Source of the DNA: Phycisphaerales bacterium
GTDB lineage: Bacteria; Planctomycetota; Phycisphaerae; UBA1845
NCBI GenBank assembly: GCA_020852275.1
Contig: JADZBE010000027.1
Coordinates: 1 to 64,000 of the forward strand
Direction: 5' to 3'
DNA length: 64,000 bases
Shown here: in pieces, positions 48,748-58,304 of the stretch
Position numbering within the stretch: position 1 is the stretch's first letter
Layout of the letters: every line of letters starts with the position of its first letter
Notes under the pieces: model-generated
What the model was told of the DNA's origin: nothing
The model's input: only the letters and a program-made list of their open reading frames with translations
Database searches by the model: none
Translations under genes and position numbers: made by a program

Positions 48748-48880
48748 CCGCGACCCTGCGGGAGCGATTCCGCTTCTGAGTGTCAGAACTCGCTCCCTCA
48801 CGATCGCGGCTCTGATCTCTTCCGGTCGCGGCTCTGATCGCCTGTGGGCGCGGCGCTGATCTCTTCCGGGCGCGGCTCTG
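48748..48880. repeat. Repeat family 2, copy with direct tail repeats
   Basis: GCCGCGACCCTGCGGGAGCG at 48748 and its inverse CGCTCCCTCACGATCGCGGC at 48791 form an inverted pair; CTCTTCCGGTCGCGGCTCTG and CTCTTCCGGGCGCGGCTCTG then repeat directly. Confidence 0.75.
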
Positions 48881-48898
48881 ACCAGCGGCGTGCCCGCC

Positions 48899-49780
48899 TT
48901 ACGCCGAGTTACGGCGCCGGTCCTGAAAAACACCCAGACCTCTCGCCAGGTCGTGATACGTCGCCATCATGCGCCGCGTGATCGCGCCGACCTGCCCGTC
49001 GGCGATGGGCCGGCCGTCCAGGGACGTCACCGGCAGCACTTCCTCCGTCGTGCTGGTGAGGAACATCTCGTCCGCGGCGCGAAGTTCGTCGATGTGCACG
49101 GGGCGCTCCTCGCACGCGATACCCAGATGCTCCGCGCACTGCGTGACGGTCAGCAGCGTCACGCCGTGAAGAATGGACGCGTCGCGGCAGGGGAACACGA
49201 GCCGCCCGCCCCTCACCATCACCACGTTGGACGAAGTGCCCTCGCGAACGTCCCCGTCGGGCGCGACAAAGATCGCATCGTGGAAGCCGCCCGCCCGAGC
49301 GTCCATCCGCGTCAGAACGTTCGGGAGCAGCGTCGTGGCCTTGACGTAGCACATCGCCCAGCGGATCTCCGCCGCGGTCATCAGCGCCACCCCGTGCTCC
49401 TTCGCCGGCGCGGAGACCTGCGGCAGCGGGCGAAACGTCATGACGACGGTGGGCTTGATTCCGGGCGGGGCAATGTGCGTCCGCGGAGCGACGCCGCGCG
49501 TGATCTGAATGTAGGCCATCGCCTCGTCGAAGCCGCAGCGCGTCAGCCCCTCGCGCACCAGCGATTCGATCTTCAGCGTGGTGAGATCCAGCTCGATCCG
49601 CAGCGCCGACAGGCTCGTGCCGAGGCGGTGCAGGTGATCGGCCATGCGGAAGGGTCGCCCGCCGTACGCCGCGATGACTTCATAAACGCTGTCGCCGTAT
49701 TGGAATCCGCGGTCGTTGATCGAGACCGTCGCCTGCTCCATCGGGCAGAACACGCCGTTGACGTACGCGATTTCCTGCAT
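48899..49780 (-). CDS. dat: D-amino-acid transaminase
   Basis: 293 residues from the ATG at 49780, with AAAGGAG upstream. This fold-type IV PLP enzyme interconverts D-alanine and D-glutamate with their keto acids, supplying D-amino acids for peptidoglycan. The D-specific carboxylate trap of Bacillus enzymes is conserved: Y33 (GDSVYEV), R100 and H102 (YIQITRGVAPRTH). The PLP lysine is K147 (CYVKATTLLPNVL) and the catalytic-site Glu is E180 (DVREGTSSNV). These residues separate it from branched-chain aminotransferase and aminodeoxychorismate lyase of the same fold. It follows the rhomboid gene on the same strand. Confidence 0.92.
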   Translation of the reverse strand: MQEIAYVNGVFCPMEQATVSINDRGFQYGDSVYEVIAAYGGRPFRMADHLHRLGTSLSALRIELDLTTLKIESLVREGLTRCGFDEAMAYIQITRGVAPRTHIAPPGIKPTVVMTFRPLPQVSAPAKEHGVALMTAAEIRWAMCYVKATTLLPNVLTRMDARAGGFHDAIFVAPDGDVREGTSSNVVMVRGGRLVFPCRDASILHGVTLLTVTQCAEHLGIACEERPVHIDELRAADEMFLTSTTEEVLPVTSLDGRPIADGQVGAITRRMMATYHDLARGLGVFQDRRRNSA

Positions 49781-49957
49781 GTCCAGACTCCTTTCCGTAA
49801 ATCGGTGACAGCCGCCCGCGCGCGACCTCGCGCCGGACGCCGCATCATCCTCATCACCGCGACGGGAATCCCGCCCGCCGCCAACGCTCTTCGTTCGATC
49901 CGGCTGCACGCTCTTTAGGTAAATCTTCCCGAACCCGGCTCTTCCCGCGCGCCCGGT

Positions 49958-51154
49958 TCACCCCTCCATCGTCGGTCGCCCCAACGCCGCGCGCACGTGC
50001 CGCAGCCAGTGCAGGCATTGCTCGCGCCGCGCCGCATCCGTCAGGCGATCCAGCGCGGAGGTCAAAACCCCGTCTGCCAATTCGTAGCGCTGCAAGTCTC
50101 GCGCGTAAATCACGCCCAGCAGCAGCCCCACCGCCGGCGCTTCGGTCGAGCCGCGATACACCGCGAGAAATCGCTCGAACGCCGCCGCCGCCTGCGGACT
50201 CCGTCCAGCTTCGTAGTGCGCGCGTCCGATCAGAATCTGGTCGCGCTCACTGAGACACAGCGATGCATCCAGCGCGATCAGTCTTTCCTGCGCCGCACAC
50301 GCCTGCTCAGTTTCGCCCGCCGCGAGATGACGCGAAATCACGTCCCGCAACTCGGCCGCGCGATCCAGCCGCGCTGTGTCCGTCGTCGTGCGCTGCGCGG
50401 CCACGCGACCCGGAATCCATGCGCCGTCGATCGTCGCTGTGCCACCCGCGCCGGCCATCGCGCGCCGCCAGGCGAAGCGCCGCGCCGCGCGATCCCACAG
50501 CGCCAGCATATCGTAATGATCCCGCGGCACGCCGCGCAGCAGAAGCAGCAGCAGCGCGACCCCGAAACCGTACGCGTATCCCGCCAGATGCGCCGCGTGC
50601 GCGACGTTGCCGCCCTCGTCCGCGCCCATCGCCACCACGTCCCATAGAATAACCTTCAACAAAATCAACACCATAGCCGGAACGCGGAAAAATCCGATCA
50701 CGAACATCAGCGACAGGATCACCACCCGGCTCAGCGGGAACAACACGAGATACGCCGTCGTCACCGCCGCGATCGAGCCGGACGCGCCGATCAACTCCGC
50801 CCCGCGATCGTCCGTCATCGCGAACCCCCATGCCGCGAACACCCCGCCCCCCAGGTACAGCAGCAGGTATGGACCGTGCCCCATCTTGGCATTCACGCTG
50901 CTGCCGAACACCCAGAGGAAGAGCATGTTCGCGGCCAGGTGCATCAGGTCCGCGTGGAGGAACTGATAGGTGAGGAACTGGAGCGGCCGCGGCTGGAGGG
51001 TGAAGAGGGCGAGGTCGCGTTTCAGCCCGATGAGCGCCGGAACGCCTGCCACGTTGAACGCCAGATACGCGGCGATGCACAAACCGATGAGGGCGATGTT
51101 GACCCACGGCGTGCGGCGGATGGGGGACTCAGTGCGGATCGGGATCAGCGGCAT
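49958..51154 (-). CDS. Rhomboid-family intramembrane serine protease with C-terminal TPR-like region
   Basis: 398 residues. The six-helix rhomboid core occupies residues 15-205. The catalytic Ser is in ELIGASGSIAAV (S125), the His is in HAAHLAGYAYGF (H189), and the oxyanion-side segment FLHADLMHLAANMLFLWVFG is intact. A cytoplasmic C-terminal extension (about 210-398) has helical repeats of TPR character (ISRHLAAGETEQACAAQERLI and RAHYEAGRSPQAAAAFERFL), which may recruit substrates. Substrates unknown. The start is the ATG at 51154. Confidence 0.92.
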   Translation of the reverse strand: MPLIPIRTESPIRRTPWVNIALIGLCIAAYLAFNVAGVPALIGLKRDLALFTLQPRPLQFLTYQFLHADLMHLAANMLFLWVFGSSVNAKMGHGPYLLLYLGGGVFAAWGFAMTDDRGAELIGASGSIAAVTTAYLVLFPLSRVVILSLMFVIGFFRVPAMVLILLKVILWDVVAMGADEGGNVAHAAHLAGYAYGFGVALLLLLLRGVPRDHYDMLALWDRAARRFAWRRAMAGAGGTATIDGAWIPGRVAAQRTTTDTARLDRAAELRDVISRHLAAGETEQACAAQERLIALDASLCLSERDQILIGRAHYEAGRSPQAAAAFERFLAVYRGSTEAPAVGLLLGVIYARDLQRYELADGVLTSALDRLTDAARREQCLHWLRHVRAALGRPTMEG

Positions 51155-51340
51155 CGAGCAGCCCGCGGCGGAACTTTGTCGGATCGTGCCTCAACGATAC
51201 GCGGCATCGGCACCCTCATCTTTCCGAACCCGAAGCCCGCGATGGAGTCCCGCGTCCTGGTCGACGTTTTCCCTCGCGGGCGCTGGGGGGGTCGGACAAA
51301 GTACCATCGCCCTCGCGGGTGCTACGGGTTCTGATTCATC

Positions 51341-51742
51341 CTAGCCCCCTGCGGGCGCGGAGGGCGACGGCGCTGACGGCGGCATGGCCCCGGTGATGCG
51401 CACCCACTCCATCCGCAATTCGTACAGCACCTGCTCCAGCAGTTGCTTCTCCTCCTCGGAGAGGTTCCCCCTTGTCTTTTCCTCCAGCAGCCCCAGCAGG
51501 TCGATAAAGTACCGCGCGGCCTGCAGGTCCGGCGGCATCGGCTGCCCGCCCGGACCCATCATCCCGCCCAGCGAGGCCATGACCTGCATGACCATCAGGT
51601 TGAGCAGATCGGCGAAGCGAGGCTTGCCCGCGCCCTCCTGGGCCGCCTTTGCCTCCGCAGCGGCGAGCTTCTCCTTCTCGCGCTTGGCCTCTTCCTTCCA
51701 GTCGGAATCGATGAACAGCCCCTCGCCCGGTTGGTTCGCCAC
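51341..51742 (-). CDS. DUF1844 family protein
   Basis: 133 residues from a GTG at 51742, chosen because GGGGG is six bases upstream and the typical family start (LFIDSDWKEEAKREKEKL) comes shortly after. The frame opens farther upstream, but that part has no family similarity. The conserved DUF1844 core is FADLLNLMVMQVMASLGGM followed by LQAARYFIDLLGLLEEKTRGNLSEEEKQLLEQVLYELRMEW. The role is unknown; the family is widespread in Planctomycetota and Acidobacteria. Confidence 0.88.
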   Translation of the reverse strand: MANQPGEGLFIDSDWKEEAKREKEKLAAAEAKAAQEGAGKPRFADLLNLMVMQVMASLGGMMGPGGQPMPPDLQAARYFIDLLGLLEEKTRGNLSEEEKQLLEQVLYELRMEWVRITGAMPPSAPSPSAPAGG

Positions 51743-52099
51743 GGTGTACCCCCACGCCGCAATCGCCGCGGTCAAGCCTCCCACTGGTGCGCGCGCCTGC
51801 GATTCTGGCAGGCCGATTGTACGGAGATCAGACGGGATGCCAACCGCGAGGTTGCACGACGCCGCCGTGGGGAAGGGCAGCCGCGGAAAGGGGTCGCCAC
51901 GCCGCACTGCAACCGCCGCGGGGAATCTGCCTGGCCTTCGCCTCGGAGTACCGCATAAAATGCTCGCTGTCGTGGTCTTGCAAACACCGCGCCAACGGGA
52001 CCGAGTTCAACGGGATGAGTGGGCGTCCGAGCGTCTCCCCTCGCGCCCGCCATTTCAAGACGCCTGCCATCTCAAGACGCCTGCCTGAAACCCGCATCC

Positions 52100-52861
52100 A
52101 TGGGCTTCTTCTTCAACCGCATCACGGTCCTGTCGAACTGGGTGGACGAGCTGCTGCGGCACGGGCGCCCGGAGGAAGCGGACGGTGACGCGCCAGCCAC
52201 GCTGGTGATGCTCGACGGCGTGGGCGGGTGGTTCTTCGGTCCGCTGATGATGCGACGCGCCCTGCGCTCCCTGGGAACGCCCATGCACACGGTGCTGTTC
52301 GACTGGCACTCCCGGCCCCGCGGCAACATGCTGGCGGACCTGATGGGTTTGAAACGCAACCGCCTGGCGGCCTGCCGGCTGGCGAGGAAGATCAACGCGC
52401 TGCACCGCGCGACTCCGCAGCGCAGGATTCACGTCGCGGCCTACAGCGGCGGCTGCGGCATCGCCGTATTCGCGCTGGAGAAGTTGAAGCGCAGCGGCCT
52501 GGTGGACACGGTCATTCTCCTCGCGCCGGCGCTGTCGCCGGGTTACGACCTCGCGCCGGCGCTGCGAAACGTGCGCCGCTGCGTCGTGGGCGTCAGCCGG
52601 CGCGACTGCTTCCTGCTGGGCGCGGGCACGCGGCTCTTCGGCACCATCGACCGCGTGCACACCAGTTCCGCAGGGCGCGTGGGCTTCCGCCCGGGAAAAG
52701 GGACAACGCCGGAGCAGACCGCCCTGCACGCTAAACTGGAGTCGCTCGTCTGGACTCCCGAGTGGAAAAGCAGAAACCATCACGGCGGGCACACGGCCTG
52801 GATCCACCCGGTCTTTCTGGCGCGACTGTTTCAGGAACTGCGAATCTGCCCTATCGTTTGA
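52100..52861 (+). CDS. Alpha/beta-hydrolase-like protein
   Basis: 253 residues from the ATG at 52100. An oxyanion-type loop (MLDGVGGWFFGPLMMRRALR) is followed by IHVAAYSGGCGIAVFALEKL, whose AYSGG is a nucleophile elbow (S116). A C-terminal His (HHGGHTAWIHP) could complete the triad. No signal is visible. The particular hydrolase group cannot be named, and the fold call rests on these motifs. A short duplication, TCAAGACGCCTGCC twice, lies just upstream. Confidence 0.75.
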   Translation: MGFFFNRITVLSNWVDELLRHGRPEEADGDAPATLVMLDGVGGWFFGPLMMRRALRSLGTPMHTVLFDWHSRPRGNMLADLMGLKRNRLAACRLARKINALHRATPQRRIHVAAYSGGCGIAVFALEKLKRSGLVDTVILLAPALSPGYDLAPALRNVRRCVVGVSRRDCFLLGAGTRLFGTIDRVHTSSAGRVGFRPGKGTTPEQTALHAKLESLVWTPEWKSRNHHGGHTAWIHPVFLARLFQELRICPIV

Positions 52862-53003
52862 GCGACGTCTTTCAGAACCCCGTACACACGTGCGGGGGCG
52901 CAAGCCTTTGCAGACCGCCCCCCGACCCGGGTCGGGGGTTCTGGAACGGCGCGAGTGGGAACATCCCTGGACGAACAGCCACGGGAACCGAGGCGAGCGT
53001 TTT

Positions 53004-54026
53004 ATGAAAGCCGCATGGCTCGAATCTTTCGGCGGTCCGGAGGCGCTTCAGTACGGCGATCGCCCCGATCCCCGGCCAGGAGCGGGCGAAGTGCTCGTTC
53101 GCGTCAAGGCGTGCTCGCTGAATCACCTGGACGTGTGGGTGCGGCGCGGAAAGTCCTTTCCACGGCCTTTGATCCCGGGCAGCGACATCGTCGGCGTGGT
53201 CGAGGAGCTTGGACCCGGCGCGGAGGGCGTGCGCGTCGGGCAGGAGGTCATCGCGTTTCCCTGCTACGCGAAAAACCAGAGCATCGAGAAGCTCCGCGGG
53301 TACTATCCGCTCTGCGACGACTTTCAGATCTTCGGCGCACATCGTGACGGCGGCTGCGCCGAACGGGTCGCCGTGCCCGCCGCGGTCTTGCTTGAGAAGC
53401 CCGCCTCGGTCTCGTGGTTCGACGCGGCCTGCCTGCCCATCGCGTTCCTGACCGCCTGGCACATGCTCTTCGCGCGGGCGGGATTGAAGGCGGGCGAAAC
53501 GGTGCTCGTGCAGTCGGCCGGCGGGGGCGTCGGTCACGCGGCGATTCAGATGGCGCGTCATGCGGGCGCGAATGTGATTGCAACCACCGGCTCGCCCGAG
53601 AAGGCGCTGCGCGCGCGGGACCTCGGCGCGGACCCGGTCATCGACTACACGAAGGAGGACGTCGCCGCGCGCGTGCGCGAGGTCACCTCCGGGCGCGGCG
53701 CTGACGTGGTCATCGACCACAACGGCGCGATGACGTGGAAGTCGAGCGTCGACGCACTCGCGAAAGGGGGCCGGCTCGTCGTCTGCGGAACAACCCAGGG
53801 GGCGGAGGTGTCCTTCGACCTCGGTCGCTTCTTCTACGCGGCGCAGAGCATCCTCGGCTCGACGCTGGGAACGCCCTCCGATCTGCACGAGGTGATACAA
53901 CTTGTCGCGCTCGGCAGAATCAAGCCCGTCATCGACCGTGCGTATCCGCTTTCGCAGATTCGAGAAGCGCACGCGCGGCAGACCGATGCGGACAGATTCG
54001 GCAAAGTGGTGGTCTATCCAAGCTGA
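53004..54026 (+). CDS. Zinc-type MDR oxidoreductase (quinone oxidoreductase-like)
   Basis: 340 residues from the ATG at 53004. It is a medium-chain dehydrogenase/reductase: N-terminal GroES-like domain (GEVLVRVKACSLNHLDVWVRRG, PLIPGSDIVGVV) and a Rossmann domain with VLVQSAGGGVGHAAIQMARHAGA. The absence of a full structural-zinc cluster and of typical alcohol-dehydrogenase ligands favours NADPH:quinone or enoyl reductase function. Substrate unknown. Confidence 0.9.
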   Translation: MKAAWLESFGGPEALQYGDRPDPRPGAGEVLVRVKACSLNHLDVWVRRGKSFPRPLIPGSDIVGVVEELGPGAEGVRVGQEVIAFPCYAKNQSIEKLRGYYPLCDDFQIFGAHRDGGCAERVAVPAAVLLEKPASVSWFDAACLPIAFLTAWHMLFARAGLKAGETVLVQSAGGGVGHAAIQMARHAGANVIATTGSPEKALRARDLGADPVIDYTKEDVAARVREVTSGRGADVVIDHNGAMTWKSSVDALAKGGRLVVCGTTQGAEVSFDLGRFFYAAQSILGSTLGTPSDLHEVIQLVALGRIKPVIDRAYPLSQIREAHARQTDADRFGKVVVYPS

Positions 54027-54524
54027 ACCCGAGGCGGTTGCAATGCGGGAGGTCGGGAAATCGAACATCGCAAGCCCGATAACCCGAGGTGCCACGCCTT
54101 GCCGATGTTCGATAACAGCGGGTTACAGGGCATGGCGGCCTTGGACCCTGGTATTTGCGCAACCATTTACAATTAAATGAGTTAAGTCGAATGCGCGGCG
54201 CGGACGGATAGTTGGGGTCCGCCGCCAGGGAGGATAATCCACGCGATTATGCTTCTGCGGAGCTTGCCTCGCGCCCGTTAACTTAGCCATGCGGAGTAAA
54301 AAGCCTTGATTCGGGAGGCGATTTCCTCATAATTGGACGATGGCAGAGTTGTAGGTGTCGGGTTTTGAACGATTGTGTTGTGCCCCCCTCGGCGCAACGC
54401 AACCGCTCAGGCTGTGAGGACGGCGGGAGCCCGATCGAGCTTGCGGAGCGAAGAGAGAGCGGCGCGCTTGGGGGGTGACTGCGTGTCGTGCAACCGCGGA
54501 GCAGCGAGGAAAGAGGCTGGATCC
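54027..54524. other. Intergenic, no gene seen
   Basis: These 498 bp upstream of the PEP-CTERM gene include an AT-richer stretch (54160-54185) but no recognised promoter, RNA gene or repeat. Confidence 0.4.
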
Positions 54525-55211
54525 ATGAAAAGTCTGCGCAGCATGATCCTGATTGTGGCGCTCGCGTGTGGTGCGCCGGCGTGGGCTGACGAGATGTCGT
54601 TCAGCGAGATGGCGTCGTTCACCAGCGACTTGAACAACGACGTTGTCCTTGCGCTGCCGTCGTTCGATACGCAGAATGGCGCTCGCACGCTGCAAGACGT
54701 GAAAATCGAGTTCTTTCACACGGGCACGGTTCGCCTCGGCGCTGACAACGACGACCCGTTCAAGACGGCCCGGGTGAACGGGCGCATGATTCGAAGCTGG
54801 CTCGCCTCCGGTCCCGGCGTGGGCACCAGCGAATTCCATCAGCAGATGACCAACCAGGTCTTCCTGGACGTGGACAACGGCGACGGCGCCAACTTCGACC
54901 CCACGCCGCCGGATGGGACGAACTTCGGCGGTCCGCTTGCCTACGCCGAAGCGGGCGACGTGTTCTTCCCCAGCGAGAACCTCTACGCCACCAACGGACC
55001 AGGGACCGTGAACTTCACCGTCGACGTGCTGCTCATGATCAATGACCTCCAGTTCACCGGCACGCCGCCCGACCGCTGGACGCTGGAGGTTCAGGATCCG
55101 CTTCTCACCGTCGAGACAAAGGTTACGTACACGTTCATTCCCGAGCCGGCCTCGCTGCTGCTGCTGGCGGCGGGCGGTGCGGTCGCGCTCCTTCGACGCC
55201 GCGGCGCATGA
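54525..55211 (+). CDS. PEP-CTERM exported protein, choice-of-anchor E-like
   Basis: 228 residues from the ATG at 54525, with AGAGG upstream. It has a signal peptide (SLRSMILIVALACGAPAWA) and a C-terminal sorting tag: PEP motif in FIPEPASLLLLAAG, a hydrophobic helix, then a basic end (RRRGA). Such tags direct proteins to the exosortase/archaeosortase-like EpsH system and the cell surface. The body (LALPSFDTQNGARTLQDVKIEFFHTGTVRLG) resembles choice-of-anchor E extracellular beta proteins. No exosortase gene is in the window. Confidence 0.85.
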   Translation: MKSLRSMILIVALACGAPAWADEMSFSEMASFTSDLNNDVVLALPSFDTQNGARTLQDVKIEFFHTGTVRLGADNDDPFKTARVNGRMIRSWLASGPGVGTSEFHQQMTNQVFLDVDNGDGANFDPTPPDGTNFGGPLAYAEAGDVFFPSENLYATNGPGTVNFTVDVLLMINDLQFTGTPPDRWTLEVQDPLLTVETKVTYTFIPEPASLLLLAAGGAVALLRRRGA

Positions 55212-55524
55212 GGATGTGCATCGTCCGCAGGTTCGGATGCGCGCAGATGCTTCAGCCCCTGCATGAATCGAGGTCGCGTGCGCAGTTTTGGGTAGATTCC
55301 CGACTGGCAGAGCGGCCTTTTGTTTAAGATGATGACGCGAGGTGGCCGAGTACAAGTCTGGTCACTTCGTTCTGAAGGAACGATGCTCGTCGATCGACCG
55401 AGGCGCGGCCCCTTCGACTTTCGGCATCGGTGCAGCCTGACAGCTTAAGCGGTAGCTCACGAGTTTCCTGCGCGGCAGGGGATCGTGCGTGTTTTCTTTC
55501 GGCTCCTGGAGGCGGAGGATCTGG
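55212..55524. other. Intergenic, no gene seen
   Basis: These 313 bp between the PEP-CTERM gene and the SUMF1-like gene show only the ribosome-binding site of the latter. Confidence 0.4.
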
Positions 55525-56955
55525 ATGAAGACCTGTCTTGCGGTCTGCGCGGCGGCGACCCTGTGCCTGGCTGGATTCGTCCACGCCGGACAGGGGCCGA
55601 GGTTCGAACTTGCACTCAGCACGGTTCCCGGCGGGGGCGCCGGACCGGCCTATTCCTTCAAGATAGGCCAATTCGAGGTCAGCAACGTTGAGTTTGCCGA
55701 GTTTCTCAATGATGCCGAGGCCAACCCAGGCAACGAGCGCGGCGCGAACATGCTGTACGACGCCAGCGGCGACGTCGGTCTGACGTCGGGATACTTCAAG
55801 GACGCACTATACGACCTCAGCGACAACTGCGACTCGCGCAACGGCGGCGCGTGCCCCATCATCACGTACAATCGTGCAGCGCCACCCGGCTCGCGCTATG
55901 CGGTCGCGGGCGGGTATGAAAACCACCCCGCCACCGGTGTCGGTTGGATCGGCGCCGTGAAGTTCTGCAACTGGCTGACGCTCGATCAGGGGCTGGGCGT
56001 TGAGCAGATCTGCTACACCGAAGGCCCGCGGGAAGAAGACTGGCATCCGGTCGTGATCGACACGGTGAGCTGGCTGGGGCGGGATCTCAACGACGAAGAG
56101 CGCGCCCGGCTGGTCAGCGACGTGCACGGGTTCCGGCTGCCCATGGACAACCTCGGGTATGGCAACGGTCCCATCAGCCGTCAGCAGAACCTCTACAACG
56201 AATGGTACAAGGCCGCCGCCTACGACACGGCCGCGCCGGACACGGAACGCCGCGGGCCGGGCAACGAATACGTTTCGCCGGACCACTGGATCTACGCCAT
56301 CGGGCGCGACGCGGTGGTGAACGAAGACTCGAACTTCCGCAACAGCCGCGACGCCTACGAGCCGTGGATCACGCCGATGGGATACTACAACGGCGAAAAC
56401 CTCATGGGTGACGGCTTCACCCGGTCTCACGACACGAACAACCCCTGGCGACTGTACGACCTCAGCGGCAACGTCGGCGAGTGGCTGCAGGATCACTGTC
56501 TGCTGGTGAACTACCGCGCCGTCCGCGGCGGGACGTTTGACGACGGATCCGGCGGAATGAGCGCCGCCATCCGCTCGACGGAGCAGACGCGGACCTCGGC
56601 GCCGGACATCGGCTTCCGCGTCCTTCGCATCGAGGGTTGCGCACCCGAAGTTCGCAGGCTCAGCGCCGTGGTGGACGGTCAGCAGCTCGACAAGGTTGAT
56701 ATCAAGATCAAGCTCGTCAATAACGGCTCGCCGGCGGTGGGCTGGTCCATCCTATGCCAGACGACGCAGGTCGAGAACGGGCGCATCAGACAGCACCCCA
56801 TGCCGCCAACCGATCCGCGAGGGCTTGCGAAGAACTCCATCCGCCTGCCCTCCGGCACCTACGTTCTGGAGATCATCGACATTCAGGACTCCAACGGCTT
56901 CCCGTGCATGCCGCCGGCGTGCAGGCACTGCTTGGCCGTGTTCACGATTCCGTAG
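55525..56955 (+). CDS. Secreted SUMF1/FGE-fold protein
   Basis: 476 residues. The ATG at 55525 has GGAGG upstream and begins an export signal (MKTCLAVCAAATLCLAGFVHA). The formylglycine-generating-enzyme-like (SUMF1) domain occupies about 25-370: FKIGQFEVSNVEFAEFLN, HPATGVGWIGAVKFCNWLT, FRLPMDNLGYGN, YDLSGNVGEWLQD and RAVRGGTFDD. No FGE catalytic Cys pair is evident in the second half, so enzymatic activity is doubtful; many secreted planctomycete SUMF1 proteins bind rather than modify. A further C-terminal region (about 375-476) contains a Cys-rich end (FPCMPPACRHC). Confidence 0.85.
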   Translation: MKTCLAVCAAATLCLAGFVHAGQGPRFELALSTVPGGGAGPAYSFKIGQFEVSNVEFAEFLNDAEANPGNERGANMLYDASGDVGLTSGYFKDALYDLSDNCDSRNGGACPIITYNRAAPPGSRYAVAGGYENHPATGVGWIGAVKFCNWLTLDQGLGVEQICYTEGPREEDWHPVVIDTVSWLGRDLNDEERARLVSDVHGFRLPMDNLGYGNGPISRQQNLYNEWYKAAAYDTAAPDTERRGPGNEYVSPDHWIYAIGRDAVVNEDSNFRNSRDAYEPWITPMGYYNGENLMGDGFTRSHDTNNPWRLYDLSGNVGEWLQDHCLLVNYRAVRGGTFDDGSGGMSAAIRSTEQTRTSAPDIGFRVLRIEGCAPEVRRLSAVVDGQQLDKVDIKIKLVNNGSPAVGWSILCQTTQVENGRIRQHPMPPTDPRGLAKNSIRLPSGTYVLEIIDIQDSNGFPCMPPACRHCLAVFTIP

Positions 56956-56988
56956 CGGATTCAGCGGCGTCAGCCGCACTCAAGGTCG

Positions 56989-57021
56989 CCCCGTCTCCGC
57001 GGCATCGGAGGCGGGGTTTTT
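56989..57021 (+). terminator. Rho-independent terminator
   Basis: CCCCGTCTCCG and CGGAGGCGGGG form an 11-bp stem (one G-U) with a six-base loop, followed by TTTTT. It lies 34 bp after the SUMF1-like stop codon. Confidence 0.8.
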
Positions 57022-57176
57022 CATGCGCCAAGCTCCCCGCGGACGGCGTGGTCGCCTCGCTCTTCGCCCGGTAGAATCAGGAAGCTGGACGCATTCGCGC
57101 GGTCGAGGACGGCGGGGCGCCGCCCACGAGGGCGTGGGACCGCGTGCGCCGATGGCAGCGACGAGGGAGATCGTGC

Positions 57177-58271
57177 ATGAGCACCGACTTTTTGCCCATC
57201 CAGGGTTTTGATCACGTCGAGTTCTACGTCGGCAACGCCAAGCAGGCGGCGCACTTCTACGAGAAGGTGCTGGGGTTCACGCCCGTGGCGAAGCTGGGGC
57301 TGGAGACCGGCGTGCGCGACCGGGCGAGCTACGCCCTGCGTCAGGGCCACGTGACCTTCGTCTTCACCTGCGCACTGACGCCGGATCACGAGATCGCCCG
57401 GCATCAGGCGCTGCACGGCGACGGCGTCAAGTGCGTGGCACTGGCGGTGACGGACGTGGAAGCGGCCATGCGCGAGGTGAAAGCCCGCGGCGCGACGGTC
57501 CTGCAGCCGGCGAAGTCGTTTGAGGACGAGCACGGCGCGCTGCGCACGGGCGTGGTCCGCTACGCCGGCGACACGATATTCAAGCTCGTCGAGCGGCGGC
57601 ACTATCGCGGCGTCTTCGCCCCCGGTTATCGCCCGATCGAGCTGCGCGGCGAGGTGCGCCCCGTGGGACTGGCGGCCGTCGATCACATGGTCACCAACGT
57701 GCACCTGGGCGAGATGAATTACTGGGTCCGCTGGTTCGAGCAGGTGATGGGTTTTTCGCAACTGTGCCACTTCGACGACAAGCAGATCAGCACCGAGTAC
57801 AGCGCTTTGATGAGCAAGGTCATGGAGAACGGATCGGGCAAGATCAAGCTGCCGATCAACGAGCCGGCGGAAGGGCGCAAGAAGTCCCAGATCGACGAGT
57901 ACCTCGAGTGGTACCACGGACCGGGCATCCAGCACATCGCCATGAGCACGAAGGACATCTGCGCCACGGTGCGCGAGCTGCGGAAGCGCGACATCGACTT
58001 CCTCCGCGTGCCGGACACGTACTATGCCGACCTGCGCAGCCGCGTGGGCCAGATCGACGAGAACTACGACACGCTGCAGGAGCTGGGCATCCTCGTGGAT
58101 CGCGATGAGGACGGCTACCTGCTCCAGATCTTCACACAACCGATGCAGGACCGCCCGACGCTGTTCTTCGAGGTCATCGAGCGCCACGGCAGCCGCGGCT
58201 TCGGGCTGGGCAACTTCAAGGCGCTGTTCGTCTCGCTGGAACGGGAGCAGGCGGCGCGGGGGAATCTATGA
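57177..58271 (+). CDS. hppD: 4-hydroxyphenylpyruvate dioxygenase
   Basis: 364 residues from the ATG at 57177, with GGGAG upstream. This Fe(II) enzyme converts 4-hydroxyphenylpyruvate to homogentisate in tyrosine degradation. The two-barrel VOC fold is complete, with iron ligands H170 (AAVDHMVTNVH), H253 (GPGIQHIAM) and E332 (LFFEVIERHG). The typical HPPD C-terminus RHGSRGFGLGNFKALFVSLEREQ follows. No homogentisate dioxygenase is in the window, but phhB and an aminotransferase lie within 1.4 kb downstream on the same strand. Confidence 0.96.
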   Translation: MSTDFLPIQGFDHVEFYVGNAKQAAHFYEKVLGFTPVAKLGLETGVRDRASYALRQGHVTFVFTCALTPDHEIARHQALHGDGVKCVALAVTDVEAAMREVKARGATVLQPAKSFEDEHGALRTGVVRYAGDTIFKLVERRHYRGVFAPGYRPIELRGEVRPVGLAAVDHMVTNVHLGEMNYWVRWFEQVMGFSQLCHFDDKQISTEYSALMSKVMENGSGKIKLPINEPAEGRKKSQIDEYLEWYHGPGIQHIAMSTKDICATVRELRKRDIDFLRVPDTYYADLRSRVGQIDENYDTLQELGILVDRDEDGYLLQIFTQPMQDRPTLFFEVIERHGSRGFGLGNFKALFVSLEREQAARGNL

Positions 58272-58304
58272 TCCCCTTCTCGATTATGGAAGGGAGGCGG
58301 CAGA

